From positions 1 through 64,000 of the forward strand of contig NZ_JAUIYO010000006.1 of assembly GCF_044891285.1 (NCBI RefSeq): a DNA stretch of 64,000 nucleotides. The letters run 5' to 3'. A program made the translations under genes and the position numbers. This stretch comes from Pseudobacillus lumedeiriae (GTDB lineage Bacteria > Bacillota > Bacilli > Bacillales > Domibacillaceae). The notes below the pieces were generated by a model. It saw only the letters and a program-made list of their open reading frames with translations. It was not told the DNA's origin and made no database searches. Positions within the stretch are counted from its first letter, which is position 1; each line of letters opens with the position of its first letter. This document shows positions 1 to 8,314 of this stretch, piece after piece.

Positions 1-248
1 ATTATTATAAATAATCCTATAATTTTTTAGAAATAATGAGATTATTCATACAATTTTTTGTTGTTTGATTTATAGACACCCATATTCTTGCTCTCCTTAT
101 TAGTTATCCCATTCATCAGCTTAACAGCTTTTTTGATCTTTCTATATTTACCGGTAGAAATTTGAAATGACAAGTAAAGCAACTTGTTTCACTTCCTGCA
201 TACGGGGTAACTAGACGTAGGAACAGATTTATTTAAAGGAGTGATTAT

Positions 249-593
249 GTGTACTTAGATACTTTCGTCAACCAAAAAATCCAAATTAGACTTCGCAACT
301 TTCCAGAAGAACTTGTCGGCTCTATCACGGGTATTTATCATCCGGAAGATTGGTACATGGTGAAGTTAATGCACGTGGAAAGCATGGGAATCTGGGTCGA
401 AAACCCTTGTCACAAACGAACTGAGGTATTAGATGACACAGGAACCGAAATCCCAGCCGACCAACAAAAAGAAGAAACATGCCCTGTTCACCTCTTCATC
501 AGATGGGAATATATCAGTTCAGTTATCACATTCCCTAACAAAGATACTGTCGGCCTCGATAAAAAAGCCACACTCATCGGCTTCCATGCTTAA
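249..593 (+). CDS. Hypothetical protein, 114 aa
   Basis: I do not recognise this family. The start is GTG, chosen because a clear AAAGGAG ribosome binding site ends about 8 bases upstream and no better in-frame start exists. The product is soluble, acidic and rich in aromatic residues, with no signal peptide or membrane segment. It has a central Cys-Pro pair and an HLFIRWEYISSVITFP segment that looks like the last strand of a small beta barrel. It stands alone in front of an exporter that has its own promoter, so no operon role can be inferred. The clean RBS and sustained reading frame make it a real gene; its function is unknown. Confidence 0.7.
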   Translation: MYLDTFVNQKIQIRLRNFPEELVGSITGIYHPEDWYMVKLMHVESMGIWVENPCHKRTEVLDDTGTEIPADQQKEETCPVHLFIRWEYISSVITFPNKDTVGLDKKATLIGFHA

Positions 594-631
594 ATACTGC
601 AAATAACTTACTTTAAACATCCCACACCTAA

Positions 632-661
632 TTGACTTTCTTCCTCAATCCTTGTTATACT
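632..661 (+). promoter_or_regulatory. SigA promoter of the MFS exporter gene
   Basis: TTGACT (632-637) and TATACT (656-661) are separated by 18 bases, about 40 bases before the exporter RBS. This is a near-consensus vegetative promoter read by eye. Confidence 0.6.
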
Positions 662-712
662 AAATAGTTAGCATTTTCATCATGAATTGTACGAAGAAAG
701 AAGGTGTGCGCC

Positions 713-1909
713 TTGTTACCAGAACAGCGTAAAAAGATGATAATTTTAATGATAAATATGTTCATTGCGGTTGGCAGCTTCGGTATTATTATTCCTATTC
801 TCCCTGCTTACTTAGTCTCTATCGGCGAAGGTGGGACGGCTGCTGGGTTAATGATCGCCATTTTTTCTGGCACTCAGCTCCTCATGTCCCCCCTGGCTGG
901 AAAATGGGCCGATCAATATGGCCGTCGAATTATGATCATCGTCGGGCTTAGCGGACTGGCTCTATCAATGTTCGTGTTTTATTTTTCTAATTCGATCGGT
1001 ATTTTATATGTGTCGCGCGCCATTGGCGGAATCGGTGCCGCCTTGTTAATTCCAGCTATCTTCGCCTATGTTGCGGATATCACGACAATGGAGCAGCGTG
1101 CCAAAGGCAACAGCCTGATTTCTGCCGCTATGTCCCTTGGATTCGTCGTTGGCCCTGGTGTCGGCGGATTCTTTACAGACTTCGGATTAAAAATACCGCT
1201 GCTCGTCTCTGCAATTGTCGGGCTCGCTGCTGTCATCTTTTCTGCTATTTGGTTAAAAGAAAGCAAAGAAACAGGCAGCTTTTCATCAGAAGCAGATTCG
1301 GATCCAATGGTGAAAAAACTGGCGCAATCTGTTCATAAACCGTACTTTATTCCGCTCGTTATTACTCTTGTCATGAGCTTCGGTTTAATGGCCTATGAGT
1401 CCATTATTGGACTTTTTCTAAATGACGAATTTAGCGCCACTCCACAAGAAATCGCTATAATGGTGACGGTAAATGGAATTCTTAGTGTCATCGTGCAAAT
1501 ATTCGTCGTTGACCGCATCGTACGTAGGTATGGTGAAGGAACAGTACTGAATATATTTCTCGCTGTCATAGCAGCTGGTTTCTTATTATCGTTGTTTTCT
1601 TCCAGCTACGTTTTATTTTTTATCGTTACACTTACTATTTTTTCTGCTTCATCCATTTTACGCCCGGTGTTGAATACACTGATCTCCAAACTTGCAGGCA
1701 ATGAACAGGGATTTGCGATGGGCATGAATAATGCTTATATGAGTATCGGCAATGTGCTCGGACCAATGCTCGCCGGTCTTCTATACGACGTGCATATGTA
1801 CTCCCCATTCCTACTCGGCCTTATCGTTCTTGTCGTTACGTTTCTCATCTCAATGACGTGGCAAAAAAGAAAAAAAATAGAACATCACGATCCAGCTTTG
1901 CTTAAATAG
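713..1909 (+). CDS. MFS drug-type efflux transporter (DHA1, NorA/Bmr-like)
   Basis: A 12-TMS major facilitator, about 398 residues, the usual length of proton-coupled drug exporters. Motif A (GKWADQYGRR) lies near residues 63-72 in the loop between TM2 and TM3. Motif C (GFVVGPGVGG), typical of antiporters, lies near 143-152 in TM5; both point to export in exchange for protons. I place the start at TTG 713 because the AAAGAAGG ribosome site ends at 704 and gives normal spacing, whereas the GTG at 704 overlaps that site. It is monocistronic, with its own promoter and a strong terminator. The substrate cannot be read from sequence; Bmr, Blt and NorA relatives export cationic drugs and dyes. Confidence 0.85.
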   Translation: MLPEQRKKMIILMINMFIAVGSFGIIIPILPAYLVSIGEGGTAAGLMIAIFSGTQLLMSPLAGKWADQYGRRIMIIVGLSGLALSMFVFYFSNSIGILYVSRAIGGIGAALLIPAIFAYVADITTMEQRAKGNSLISAAMSLGFVVGPGVGGFFTDFGLKIPLLVSAIVGLAAVIFSAIWLKESKETGSFSSEADSDPMVKKLAQSVHKPYFIPLVITLVMSFGLMAYESIIGLFLNDEFSATPQEIAIMVTVNGILSVIVQIFVVDRIVRRYGEGTVLNIFLAVIAAGFLLSLFSSSYVLFFIVTLTIFSASSILRPVLNTLISKLAGNEQGFAMGMNNAYMSIGNVLGPMLAGLLYDVHMYSPFLLGLIVLVVTFLISMTWQKRKKIEHHDPALLK

Positions 1910-1921
1910 GAAAAGAATCAA

Positions 1922-1962
1922 AAAAAGAAGATGTCGGAAAATTTCTGACATCTTCTTTTTCA
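1922..1962. terminator. Rho-independent terminator after the MFS gene
   Basis: Stem AAGAAGATGTC(G)G / C(T)GACATCTTCTT with an AT-rich loop, A-rich on the left and T-rich on the right, 15 bases after the stop codon. It could work on both strands. Confidence 0.85.
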
Positions 1963-1999
1963 TTCAATGAATGTCTTTCTGCTGCTTACTAATCACAAA

Positions 2000-2027
2000 T
2001 ATGCGATAGACTTACTCTATCGCATAT
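2000..2027 (-). terminator. Terminator-like hairpin after the rocB-like gene
   Basis: Perfect 8-bp stem TGCGATAG / CTATCGCA around a 7-base loop, 11 bases beyond the minus-strand stop codon at 2038. The T-tract is weak. Confidence 0.55.
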
Positions 2028-2037
2028 CCACCAAATT

Positions 2038-3636
2038 TTACATCATACTTTTTATTAAACTGTCAATCATGGCAGGAGTATGAATGAAAGCACTATCAAT
2101 ATGAAGACGTTCTGTACGCTGATGCGCATCTTTGCCGAATGGTCCGACATTGAATACAGGAGCTTGCAGTTGACGCATATCCTCAAAAGGAATACTATAA
2201 ACCTCGCCCCAGACTGGTGTATTCTGTTCAAAAGCCGCCCATCCGTCAGAATCGTCTGTATATTGGACATAACTCAAATCACAGAGACCATTAAAATAAT
2301 GCATTTGGTTCACTTCTACATCGAACTTTCGAGCTGTTTCCTGCACTAACTTCACGGAATCAATGATAAGCGGATCGTTAGATGTATTCACAGCTGGATA
2401 ATATGGCGGTGTAAACAATAATACAATAGCCGGCGCAAGTTCCTGGCATTGAATCAGAAGTTTGTCAGCAATTCGCAGTGATTTTTCACGTTCATCCCAT
2501 TCCTCATTTTCCAGAACGTCCCTCTTTGTTTGTTCAATAAACTCTGTACCGAGTTTTTTCTCCGCATAAGAAAGCAGTTTTTCATAACGCAATACTTGAA
2601 CTTGTCCTACACCTTCAATTTGTTCATGCTGGCAAAGCGCTTTATATGACTCATTACACTTCTGTGCTGCTTCCTGTGCTATCTGCTCGAATAAATCCAT
2701 AATTTCAGAAGCTGTTCGTTTCATAAGAAAAACGTTGTAAAGCGCAACTGCACGATAAGGTGTCTGTGTGGAATATTGCAACTTCAAGTCCTTTTGCTGA
2801 AGCGACACTGGCAAAGGTGTGTTTTCCCCAAGATCTTTCTCATGGAAAAGAGGATTCCACTCCATCAACTGCGTCAGGAATGAAGCAATATAGTTAGCCG
2901 TCATTCCTTTTAGCGGTTCACCAACATGTGTTTCCTTTCCGTAAAATAGAGCGGCCGGCATAATTTTTCCGATCGTTCCAGAATAGATGTAATGTTTGTC
3001 ATCACCTGGTTTCTGGGAGAAAGACGGTTCACTATTTAAAAACATTTTATAAGAAAGGTCATATTTATCACGCATATTTACGAGTTCTGTAACAGCTGCT
3101 CTCATCCCCGAAGAATTCACTTCTTCATCAGGAACGGTTAATAGGATCAGATTGATTGGCCATTGCTCAATACTTGCTTTTTCGATTAGACCCATATGAA
3201 GAGCAAGACCCATTTTCATATCCATTGTGCCCCGTCCAAACAAATACTTTCCAGATTCGAGATCAATACGCGCTCCTTCCGGTAAACTATCTTTGCGATT
3301 AAGCAATTCCTTCGTCAGCTCTTCTGGATGAAAAGCGAGCGGTTCAAGATCTCCATACTCTTCAGTCTGGACTGTATCAAAATGGCTGATTAATACGACT
3401 GTCTCCTTTGCCTCGGGATGTTTGTAAAAAGCAGTCACAAAATGTCGGCCAAGATCAGCTTTATGAAGTGATAGATAGTCCGGATTATCTTTGAAATAAT
3501 CCAGCTCATTTAATTTCTCTTGAACGTTATAAGCAAATCTTCGTTCTCCATCTGTAAGTGTACGGCTTTCCCAACTGACAAGTTCACATAACAGCGCACG
3601 AAGCGTTTCAGGAGTTCCCCATAATAATCGGCTCAT
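2038..3636 (-). CDS. rocB: RocB-like M20-family hydrolase
   Basis: A 532-residue M20 metallopeptidase/deacylase-fold protein, close in length and sequence pattern to B. subtilis RocB of the arginine utilisation regulon. Probable metal ligands are His85 (LISHFDTV), Asp139 (GRGTMDMKMG) and the catalytic Glu pair near 170 (VPDEEVNSSG). The C-terminal half keeps the RocB-type FNGLCDLSY and GPFGKDAHQ segments. The start is ATG 3636, behind GGAAAGGTGATT; longer frames run into the palindromic repeat at 3662-3778 and are artefactual. It follows two guanidino-modifying enzymes on the same strand, which supports a role in arginine-related catabolism. The exact reaction of RocB is not established. The symbol is by resemblance, not proven orthology. 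Confidence 0.8.
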   Translation of the reverse strand: MSRLLWGTPETLRALLCELVSWESRTLTDGERRFAYNVQEKLNELDYFKDNPDYLSLHKADLGRHFVTAFYKHPEAKETVVLISHFDTVQTEEYGDLEPLAFHPEELTKELLNRKDSLPEGARIDLESGKYLFGRGTMDMKMGLALHMGLIEKASIEQWPINLILLTVPDEEVNSSGMRAAVTELVNMRDKYDLSYKMFLNSEPSFSQKPGDDKHYIYSGTIGKIMPAALFYGKETHVGEPLKGMTANYIASFLTQLMEWNPLFHEKDLGENTPLPVSLQQKDLKLQYSTQTPYRAVALYNVFLMKRTASEIMDLFEQIAQEAAQKCNESYKALCQHEQIEGVGQVQVLRYEKLLSYAEKKLGTEFIEQTKRDVLENEEWDEREKSLRIADKLLIQCQELAPAIVLLFTPPYYPAVNTSNDPLIIDSVKLVQETARKFDVEVNQMHYFNGLCDLSYVQYTDDSDGWAAFEQNTPVWGEVYSIPFEDMRQLQAPVFNVGPFGKDAHQRTERLHIDSAFIHTPAMIDSLIKSMM

Positions 3637-3661
3637 TATAATCACCTTTCCAATTTGTTTT

Positions 3662-3778
3662 GAGCTGTTCCATAAGTGTCTGACCTCATCGTTGATACAC
3701 GGCCTATAGCGGATGTTCATCCTTCTAATATACATTATCTTGTTGTGGGGTCTGACACTTTGCTTTGGGAACAGTCTC
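3662..3778. repeat. Palindromic repeat family R1, copy A
   Basis: Outer inverted repeat GAGCTGTTCC / GGGAACAGTCTC encloses an inner inverted repeat GTGTCTGACC / GGTCTGACAC and a core containing GGATGTTCATCC. The same architecture and core recur at 8178, 13699 and 38166. It separates the DDAH-like gene (stop at 3794) from the rocB-like gene. Confidence 0.8.
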
Positions 3779-3793
3779 GTCTCATCTGAAGTT

Positions 3794-4555
3794 TTAGAAG
3801 CGTAAAGATAAGCAGCTTAATCCGCCGTCTTGCTTACGAACCTCTGACATGTCTAATTCGATCGTTTTGTGACCAGCTTCATTGATTTGACGTTTCGTAT
3901 CTTCATACCCTTTTGGAATAATTACATAGTCATTTACAGCGATACAGTTTGCGCAATATGTTTCTTCAACAGTAACTTTAATTTGTTTGTATTGTGCAAA
4001 ATCAGGATGATCGATAAATTCACCCGCAACTACGATCACGTTGTCTCCAAGGTAAGCAATTCCTGTTTTTAAATGGAAGAATTCTTTTAGTTGAATAATT
4101 GTCGCTTTATAGCCTTCAGATTCGAAGATTTCCTTTAACTGGCGTGCCCCTTCTGTGTTCGTACGCTCAGAAATACCGATGTAGAAATGGTCTTCAATTT
4201 GAAGGATATCTCCTCCATCTAATGTTCCAGGAGCAGTAATATAATGGAATTTTTCATAGAAATTCTTTAGAACAGATTCCATTTCTTTGATCTCGCCGTT
4301 TCTTGAATCAGCTCCTGGATTCGTAATAACAGCAAATTCTGGAGTTAAAACAGCCGTATCTTCAACGAATGTTGAATCTGGGAATTCTTCGCTTGCTGGC
4401 AAGTGTGTCACTTCAACACCGCATTGTTTTAAAGCTTCCACATAAGCCTCATGCTGCTCTAGTAATTTTCCATAATCCGGAGTACCAAGGTCAGATGTTG
4501 TTAATCCATTTACATAGCTCTTTCCAGGTGTTTTTACGATCACATTTTTAAACAT
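3794..4555 (-). CDS. DDAH-like guanidine hydrolase (pentein fold)
   Basis: A 253-residue pentein-superfamily enzyme of the dimethylarginine dimethylaminohydrolase type, which hydrolyses arginine derivatives to citrulline plus an amine. Active-site elements are in the expected order: FVEDTAV near 63-69, TLDGGDIL near 111-118, catalytic His161 (HLKTG) and nucleophile Cys248 in the C-terminal GGLSCLSLRF. The length matches bacterial DDAH. The start ATG follows GGAGGGAT. It lies 37 bases after the pentein-fold gene at 4593-5471 and in front of a RocB-like gene, so it is probably the second gene of an operon. The substrate could be methylarginine, arginine or another guanidine; sequence alone does not decide. 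Confidence 0.85.
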   Translation of the reverse strand: MFKNVIVKTPGKSYVNGLTTSDLGTPDYGKLLEQHEAYVEALKQCGVEVTHLPASEEFPDSTFVEDTAVLTPEFAVITNPGADSRNGEIKEMESVLKNFYEKFHYITAPGTLDGGDILQIEDHFYIGISERTNTEGARQLKEIFESEGYKATIIQLKEFFHLKTGIAYLGDNVIVVAGEFIDHPDFAQYKQIKVTVEETYCANCIAVNDYVIIPKGYEDTKRQINEAGHKTIELDMSEVRKQDGGLSCLSLRF

Positions 4556-4592
4556 ACTTTATCCCTCCATTATTTATCATGCAGCATTTTTA

Positions 4593-5471
4593 TTATTGAT
4601 TTGTACGTACAACCGGACATGTTAAACAAGTTGGACCACCAGTACCTTTGTAGCTGATTTCTTGTCCTTTGTATTCATATACTGTGGCTCCTGCATCAAG
4701 GAGCTGCTGTTTCGTGCAATCGTTTCCAGAAACCATCACACAAACACGGGGAGCTAGCGCAAGCACATTGCAGCCTAAGCTCATATATTCATCGTATGGC
4801 ACTTCAACTAGTTGGATGCCGCGTTCGATCAGCATTTGTCTGAAAAAGACTGGCATAAGACGGGAATGAACGACCGCTAAGTCACGATCAACCATACTGA
4901 TAAAGGACATCAAATGGAGACACTCTGCTTCTCCTTGATCGTGTGGCAGCTGAACAACGATAAACTCATCAACGAGGTGAGCCGTCATTTCTTTTAATTG
5001 ACGAATCGCTTCGTCATTCGTGCGATAACCACGCCCAACAACAAGTGTCCGGTCATCCAGCCACACAATATCTCCGCCGTCTGCCACTGCGTCACCAGTT
5101 AATTCACCAATAATTGGGATGTTCTTTTCTTCAAGGAATTCCTTATAAACACCTGCTTCAGGCTGTCTCAATTCTTTTCCTGACTTTAAAATAATGGCGC
5201 CTTCACTTGTGAATTTAACAGGGTCATGCGCATATAAGGAGTCCATGCCGACTTTTGATGATCGAGGTAAATAATCGATGTTAGGAACATGCTTTTCTAA
5301 AATAGAGATAAAGTCAGCATACTCTGTTACGGACTCATTAAAATCAGGTGCTTCTATATAATTAAACTCTTTCCATTCTTTATTGATTTGCTCTTGGCTG
5401 ATAAAGGCGTTGTTTGGATGTTTTACGATCACGCGTTCTAATGGTTTGTACATAGACGAACAATGTGTCAT
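4593..5471 (-). CDS. Amidinotransferase/DDAH-superfamily enzyme
   Basis: A 292-residue pentein-fold protein, a distant paralogue of the next gene. Visible catalytic elements are YAHDPV near 80-85, ADGGDIVW near 130-137, the His186 segment CLHLMSFIS and a C-terminal GTGGPTCLTCPV with Cys282 and Cys285, one of which is the expected thiol nucleophile. It resembles B. subtilis YkgA-type proteins annotated as dimethylarginine hydrolases. The start ATG sits 6 bases after AGAAGGGGT. It is the first gene after the SigA promoter at 5545-5574, with two palindromic operators between promoter and start, so it heads the guanidino operon. Probably hydrolytic or amidino-transferring; substrate unknown. Confidence 0.8.
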   Translation of the reverse strand: MTHCSSMYKPLERVIVKHPNNAFISQEQINKEWKEFNYIEAPDFNESVTEYADFISILEKHVPNIDYLPRSSKVGMDSLYAHDPVKFTSEGAIILKSGKELRQPEAGVYKEFLEEKNIPIIGELTGDAVADGGDIVWLDDRTLVVGRGYRTNDEAIRQLKEMTAHLVDEFIVVQLPHDQGEAECLHLMSFISMVDRDLAVVHSRLMPVFFRQMLIERGIQLVEVPYDEYMSLGCNVLALAPRVCVMVSGNDCTKQQLLDAGATVYEYKGQEISYKGTGGPTCLTCPVVRTNQ

Positions 5472-5497
5472 TTTCTACCCCTTCTTCCTTTGTAGAC

Positions 5498-5516
5498 TTT
5501 TCCGTATAACGGAAAA
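5498..5516. promoter_or_regulatory. Palindromic operator O1 (probable IclR-family site)
   Basis: A perfect 19-base palindrome, TTTTCCGTATAACGGAAAA, immediately downstream of the promoter of the pentein operon and next to the divergent IclR gene. Its TTCC-N7-GGAA core recurs at 5520 and 7989. Confidence 0.7.
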
Positions 5517-5519
5517 CTA

Positions 5520-5534
5520 TTCCGTTGATAGGAA
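5520..5534. promoter_or_regulatory. Second operator O2 (TTCC-N7-GGAA)
   Basis: TTCCGTTGATAGGAA is an imperfect copy of O1. It is exactly 20 bases from O1 core to core, two helical turns, placing both on the same DNA face around +4 to +38 of the predicted transcript. Confidence 0.65.
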
Positions 5535-5544
5535 ACTTTATTAA

Positions 5545-5574
5545 ATTATAAATTTGAATATGGTATACTGTCAA
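5545..5574 (-). promoter_or_regulatory. SigA promoter of the guanidino operon
   Basis: Read on the minus strand: TTGACA (5574-5569), an 18-base spacer and TATAAT (5550-5545). It is followed by the two operators, which suggests repression by blocking initiation or escape. Confidence 0.75.
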
Positions 5575-5626
5575 TACGTTTTAATTATTTTAATAAGTTT
5601 TTATTTCATGTAATGAAGGATAAGGG

Positions 5627-6382
5627 ATGGGTGATAAATGTATGCAATCGATTGATCGGGCAATGAACGTGATTAATGTATTAGTTTCTAAATCTACAGA
5701 AAACTGGCTGTCTATTACGGAACTATCGCAAGAATGCGATCTTCCTATCAGTTCCATGCATCGTTTGTTAAAAGCGATGTCTAAACACGGCTTAATCCAA
5801 CAAGATGAACAATCCAAACAATACGGTTTAGGTAATATTTGGTTGGAATATGGCCTGCAAATGTATGACAAAATGGACTATGTCAGTAAAATAAGACCTG
5901 AGTTGGAAATTTTAATGAACCAAGTAGAAGAAAGCGTCTATCTTAGTCAGCCAACCGGAATGGAGTCGCTTATTATCGAACGCATCGACAGTGAAAAGAA
6001 TCAAATTCGGGTGTATGACCAACTCGGCTTAAAAGTCCCAATGCCCGTTGGAGCTGCTAATAAGGTGATGCTTGCATATATGCCCTATAAGCAAGCAAAA
6101 AAAATTGTAGATACTCTTCTCCCAGAACAGGAAAGATCTGCTCTTTGGGATACGCTGCAAGAAACTAAAATGAAAGGATATGGCATGAGTCACAGTGAAA
6201 GGACAGAAGGCACCATCTCTGTTGCTGCTCCGATCCTGGACCATTTTGGAGAAGTTTATGGTGCAGTGAGTATCGGGATTGTCAGCTTTAATTTGACAGA
6301 TGACAGACTTAATTTTCTTATTAAGAATGTGATAGAAACAGGTAAGCGCATTTCTGCAAAATTAGGATATAGGGGATCATAA
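5627..6382 (+). CDS. IclR-family transcriptional regulator
   Basis: A 251-residue IclR-type regulator. The N-terminal winged helix-turn-helix covers about residues 5-70 (SIDRAMNVINVL, LPISSMHRLLKAM). The C-terminal effector-binding domain covers about 80-245, with the typical GAANKVMLAYM and GYGMSHSERTEGTISVAAPI segments. ATG 5627 has GAAGGA six bases upstream; ATG 5642, which begins the conserved domain, is an alternative. It is divergent from the pentein operon and convergent with the permease, and the operators at 5498, 5520 and 7989 are IclR-like short palindromes. Probable local repressor of both transcription units, released by a guanidino compound or a downstream product; the effector is an inference. 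Confidence 0.9.
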   Translation: MGDKCMQSIDRAMNVINVLVSKSTENWLSITELSQECDLPISSMHRLLKAMSKHGLIQQDEQSKQYGLGNIWLEYGLQMYDKMDYVSKIRPELEILMNQVEESVYLSQPTGMESLIIERIDSEKNQIRVYDQLGLKVPMPVGAANKVMLAYMPYKQAKKIVDTLLPEQERSALWDTLQETKMKGYGMSHSERTEGTISVAAPILDHFGEVYGAVSIGIVSFNLTDDRLNFLIKNVIETGKRISAKLGYRGS

Positions 6383-6398
6383 AAATAAATTACAAAAA

Positions 6399-6440
6399 CA
6401 AGGAATGGATCGGTATTTACGAACCGATCCATTCCTTGTT
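6399..6440. terminator. Bidirectional terminator between the iclR-type gene and permease
   Basis: A perfect 15-bp stem, CAAGGAATGGATCGG / CCGATCCATTCCTTG, flanked by A-rich and T-rich ends, placed between two convergent genes. Confidence 0.9.
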
Positions 6441-6461
6441 TAATCAATACCTAAGCTAATA

Positions 6462-7877
6462 CTAGATTACATTTCCATTACTAGCATCATTGTTTTCCGT
6501 AGAATCTACTTTTTTTGCCAGCTTAAATTTATAAAACAACATACAGAAAATCAAAAATCCCAGTCCATAAAACAAGCCAATTCGTTGAGTAGGATCAAAA
6601 GCAAGAAACACTAGAATGAACGTGCAGAATCCTAAACAAAACAATGGAACGAACGGATAGAAACGGACTTTATATTGTAATTGCTCTACTTTTCCGCCTG
6701 CTTTAATAAACTTTTTCCGGAACATGTATTGTGATAAAGCAATTCCCATCCACGAAATCGTCACAGCAATTCCTGCGATTGACATAAGCAATACGAATAC
6801 AGTATCAGCAGCAATAAAGCTAGTTAATAACGACAATAGCGAAAAAGACATTGTAAATACAAGCGCATTGAACGGTACCTTTCTTTTCGACAGCTTTCCG
6901 AACATCTTAGGTGCCATTCCATCATTAGCCATCGACCATAGTAAACGTGTAGACGCGTAAATGCATGAATTTCCAACTGAGAGAATAGCAGTTAAAATAA
7001 TGAAATTCATGATACCCGCTGCATAAGGAACTCCTGCAATCTTCATTAAAGTAACAAAAGGACTTTCTAATAAACCTAATTCAGACGAAGGGAAGATAGC
7101 CGATAGAACAATAATGGAAGCTATATAAAATATAATAATTCTGAAAAGTACATTTCGAATCGCTCTAGGTATATTTTTTTCGGGATCTTCACTTTCTCCC
7201 GCAGCAATACCTATTAATTCTGAGCCTTGGTAGGAAAATATAACATTCATCATTGTAATAAAGATAATCGCAATCCCTGCTGGAAACAGTCCAGAAGGAG
7301 CTAAATTCGTAAAGAATGGTGTTGGACGATCAGATAAAGGAATAAAACCAAATATTCCTGCAATTCCAATTACAATAAATGCGATGACTGCAACCACCTT
7401 TATAGCAGAGAACCAATACTCTGCCTCTGCGAAACCTCTCGTAGTTAACGCATTTAGTGCAAATAAAAGCACGATGAACACAGCACACCAAATCCATACA
7501 GGTGTATGAGGGAACCATTGTTTCATCAAAATTCCAGCTGCTGTAAACTCGACTCCTGCAGTAGCGGCCGATCCTACAAAATACATCCATCCAAGCGAAA
7601 AACCGGCAGAGGGGCTAATATATTCAGCAGCATATTTTTGGAATGAACCTGTAACCGGCATGTGAACAGCAAGCTCGCCTAGGCAAACCATTACCATATA
7701 TAAAATCAAACCACCAACTAAATAACCAAACAAAGCTCCTCCGGCACCTGCTTGGTTAATTGTATAGCCTACATTCAAAAAAAGGCCGGTGCCAATTACT
7801 CCTCCGAGCGAAAGCATAAATAAATGGCGTTTTTTCATGGAGCGATTTAACTGCTCATGGGATTGAATATCTTTCAT
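6462..7877 (-). CDS. Amino-acid permease (RocE/RocC-like, AAT/APC family)
   Basis: A 471-residue, 12-TMS amino acid/polyamine/organocation permease. The first membrane helix carries the family signature GGVIGTGLFLNVG near residues 25-37, which binds the substrate carboxyl and amino groups. It resembles the arginine/ornithine permeases RocE and RocC and the gamma-aminobutyrate permease group. The start ATG follows a GGAGGGG site. It has its own SigA promoter about 150 bases upstream and a TTCC-N7-GGAA operator in the leader, the same site as in the pentein operon. This ties uptake to the neighbouring hydrolases. The likely substrate is arginine, citrulline or a methylated arginine; specificity is inferred from context. 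Confidence 0.85.
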   Translation of the reverse strand: MKDIQSHEQLNRSMKKRHLFMLSLGGVIGTGLFLNVGYTINQAGAGGALFGYLVGGLILYMVMVCLGELAVHMPVTGSFQKYAAEYISPSAGFSLGWMYFVGSAATAGVEFTAAGILMKQWFPHTPVWIWCAVFIVLLFALNALTTRGFAEAEYWFSAIKVVAVIAFIVIGIAGIFGFIPLSDRPTPFFTNLAPSGLFPAGIAIIFITMMNVIFSYQGSELIGIAAGESEDPEKNIPRAIRNVLFRIIIFYIASIIVLSAIFPSSELGLLESPFVTLMKIAGVPYAAGIMNFIILTAILSVGNSCIYASTRLLWSMANDGMAPKMFGKLSKRKVPFNALVFTMSFSLLSLLTSFIAADTVFVLLMSIAGIAVTISWMGIALSQYMFRKKFIKAGGKVEQLQYKVRFYPFVPLFCLGFCTFILVFLAFDPTQRIGLFYGLGFLIFCMLFYKFKLAKKVDSTENNDASNGNVI

Positions 7878-7988
7878 GATATTCCCCTCCTATCCTTGGA
7901 ATATTTACTGTTTCCCTTAAAATGAAACCGCTTCCTTAATAGAATATGGCTTTGAATTCACTAAACTCCCGTCCTGCCAGCTTCTATT

Positions 7989-8003
7989 TTCCGTACAGTG
8001 GAA
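7989..8003. promoter_or_regulatory. Operator O3 in the permease leader
   Basis: TTCCGTACAGTGGAA has the same TTCC-N7-GGAA spacing and the same TTTTCCGTA half-site as O1. It lies about 35 bases after the predicted permease transcription start. Confidence 0.6.
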
Positions 8004-8037
8004 TAAAATTCTATCTAAAGGAAATGTTATTGGTTAA

Positions 8038-8067
8038 ATTATAAATAATATATAGTCAACCCGTCAA
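8038..8067 (-). promoter_or_regulatory. SigA promoter of the permease gene
   Basis: Minus strand: TTGACG (8067-8062), an 18-base spacer and TATAAT (8043-8038). An overlapping TTGACT lies too close to the -10 to serve as its -35. Confidence 0.65.
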
Positions 8068-8177
8068 TCTTTTTTAAATAGTCGGAAATATTTTTATAAA
8101 AGAAAAATTTATTTCCATCTCCTGCACTCAATAAGATTCCTTTCGCTTCACAACGAAGCCGAATTGACATAAGAAAA

Positions 8178-8291
8178 GGCTGACTCAAAAACAAAATGTC
8201 AGACACTACAGCAATATATTGTATATTAGAATAATTAATATCTACTATATACAGTATACTACTAGTGAAGTCAGACTGTTTTGAGTCAACC
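8178..8291. repeat. Palindromic repeat family R1, copy B
   Basis: Outer inverted repeat GGCTGACTCAAAA / TTTTGAGTCAACC, inner ATGTCAGAC / GTCAGACT, AT-rich core with TTGTATATTAGAA and TATACAGTATA segments shared with other copies. It starts 24 bases after the stop of the methyltransferase gene. The TTTTCTT on its minus-strand exit suggests it also terminates that gene. Confidence 0.75.
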
Positions 8292-8314
8292 TATCGCTGG
8301 ATAAAATCTTTTAT

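Noticed and set aside
2038..3735. Longer rocB start at 3735
   Set aside because: The extra 33 residues are encoded by repeat copy A and there is no RBS; ATG 3636 has a good one.
7878..8170. Search for a SigL (-24/-12) promoter and RocR-type control of the permease
   Set aside because: No TGGCAC-N5-TTGC pattern was seen; a SigA promoter with good boxes explains the leader.
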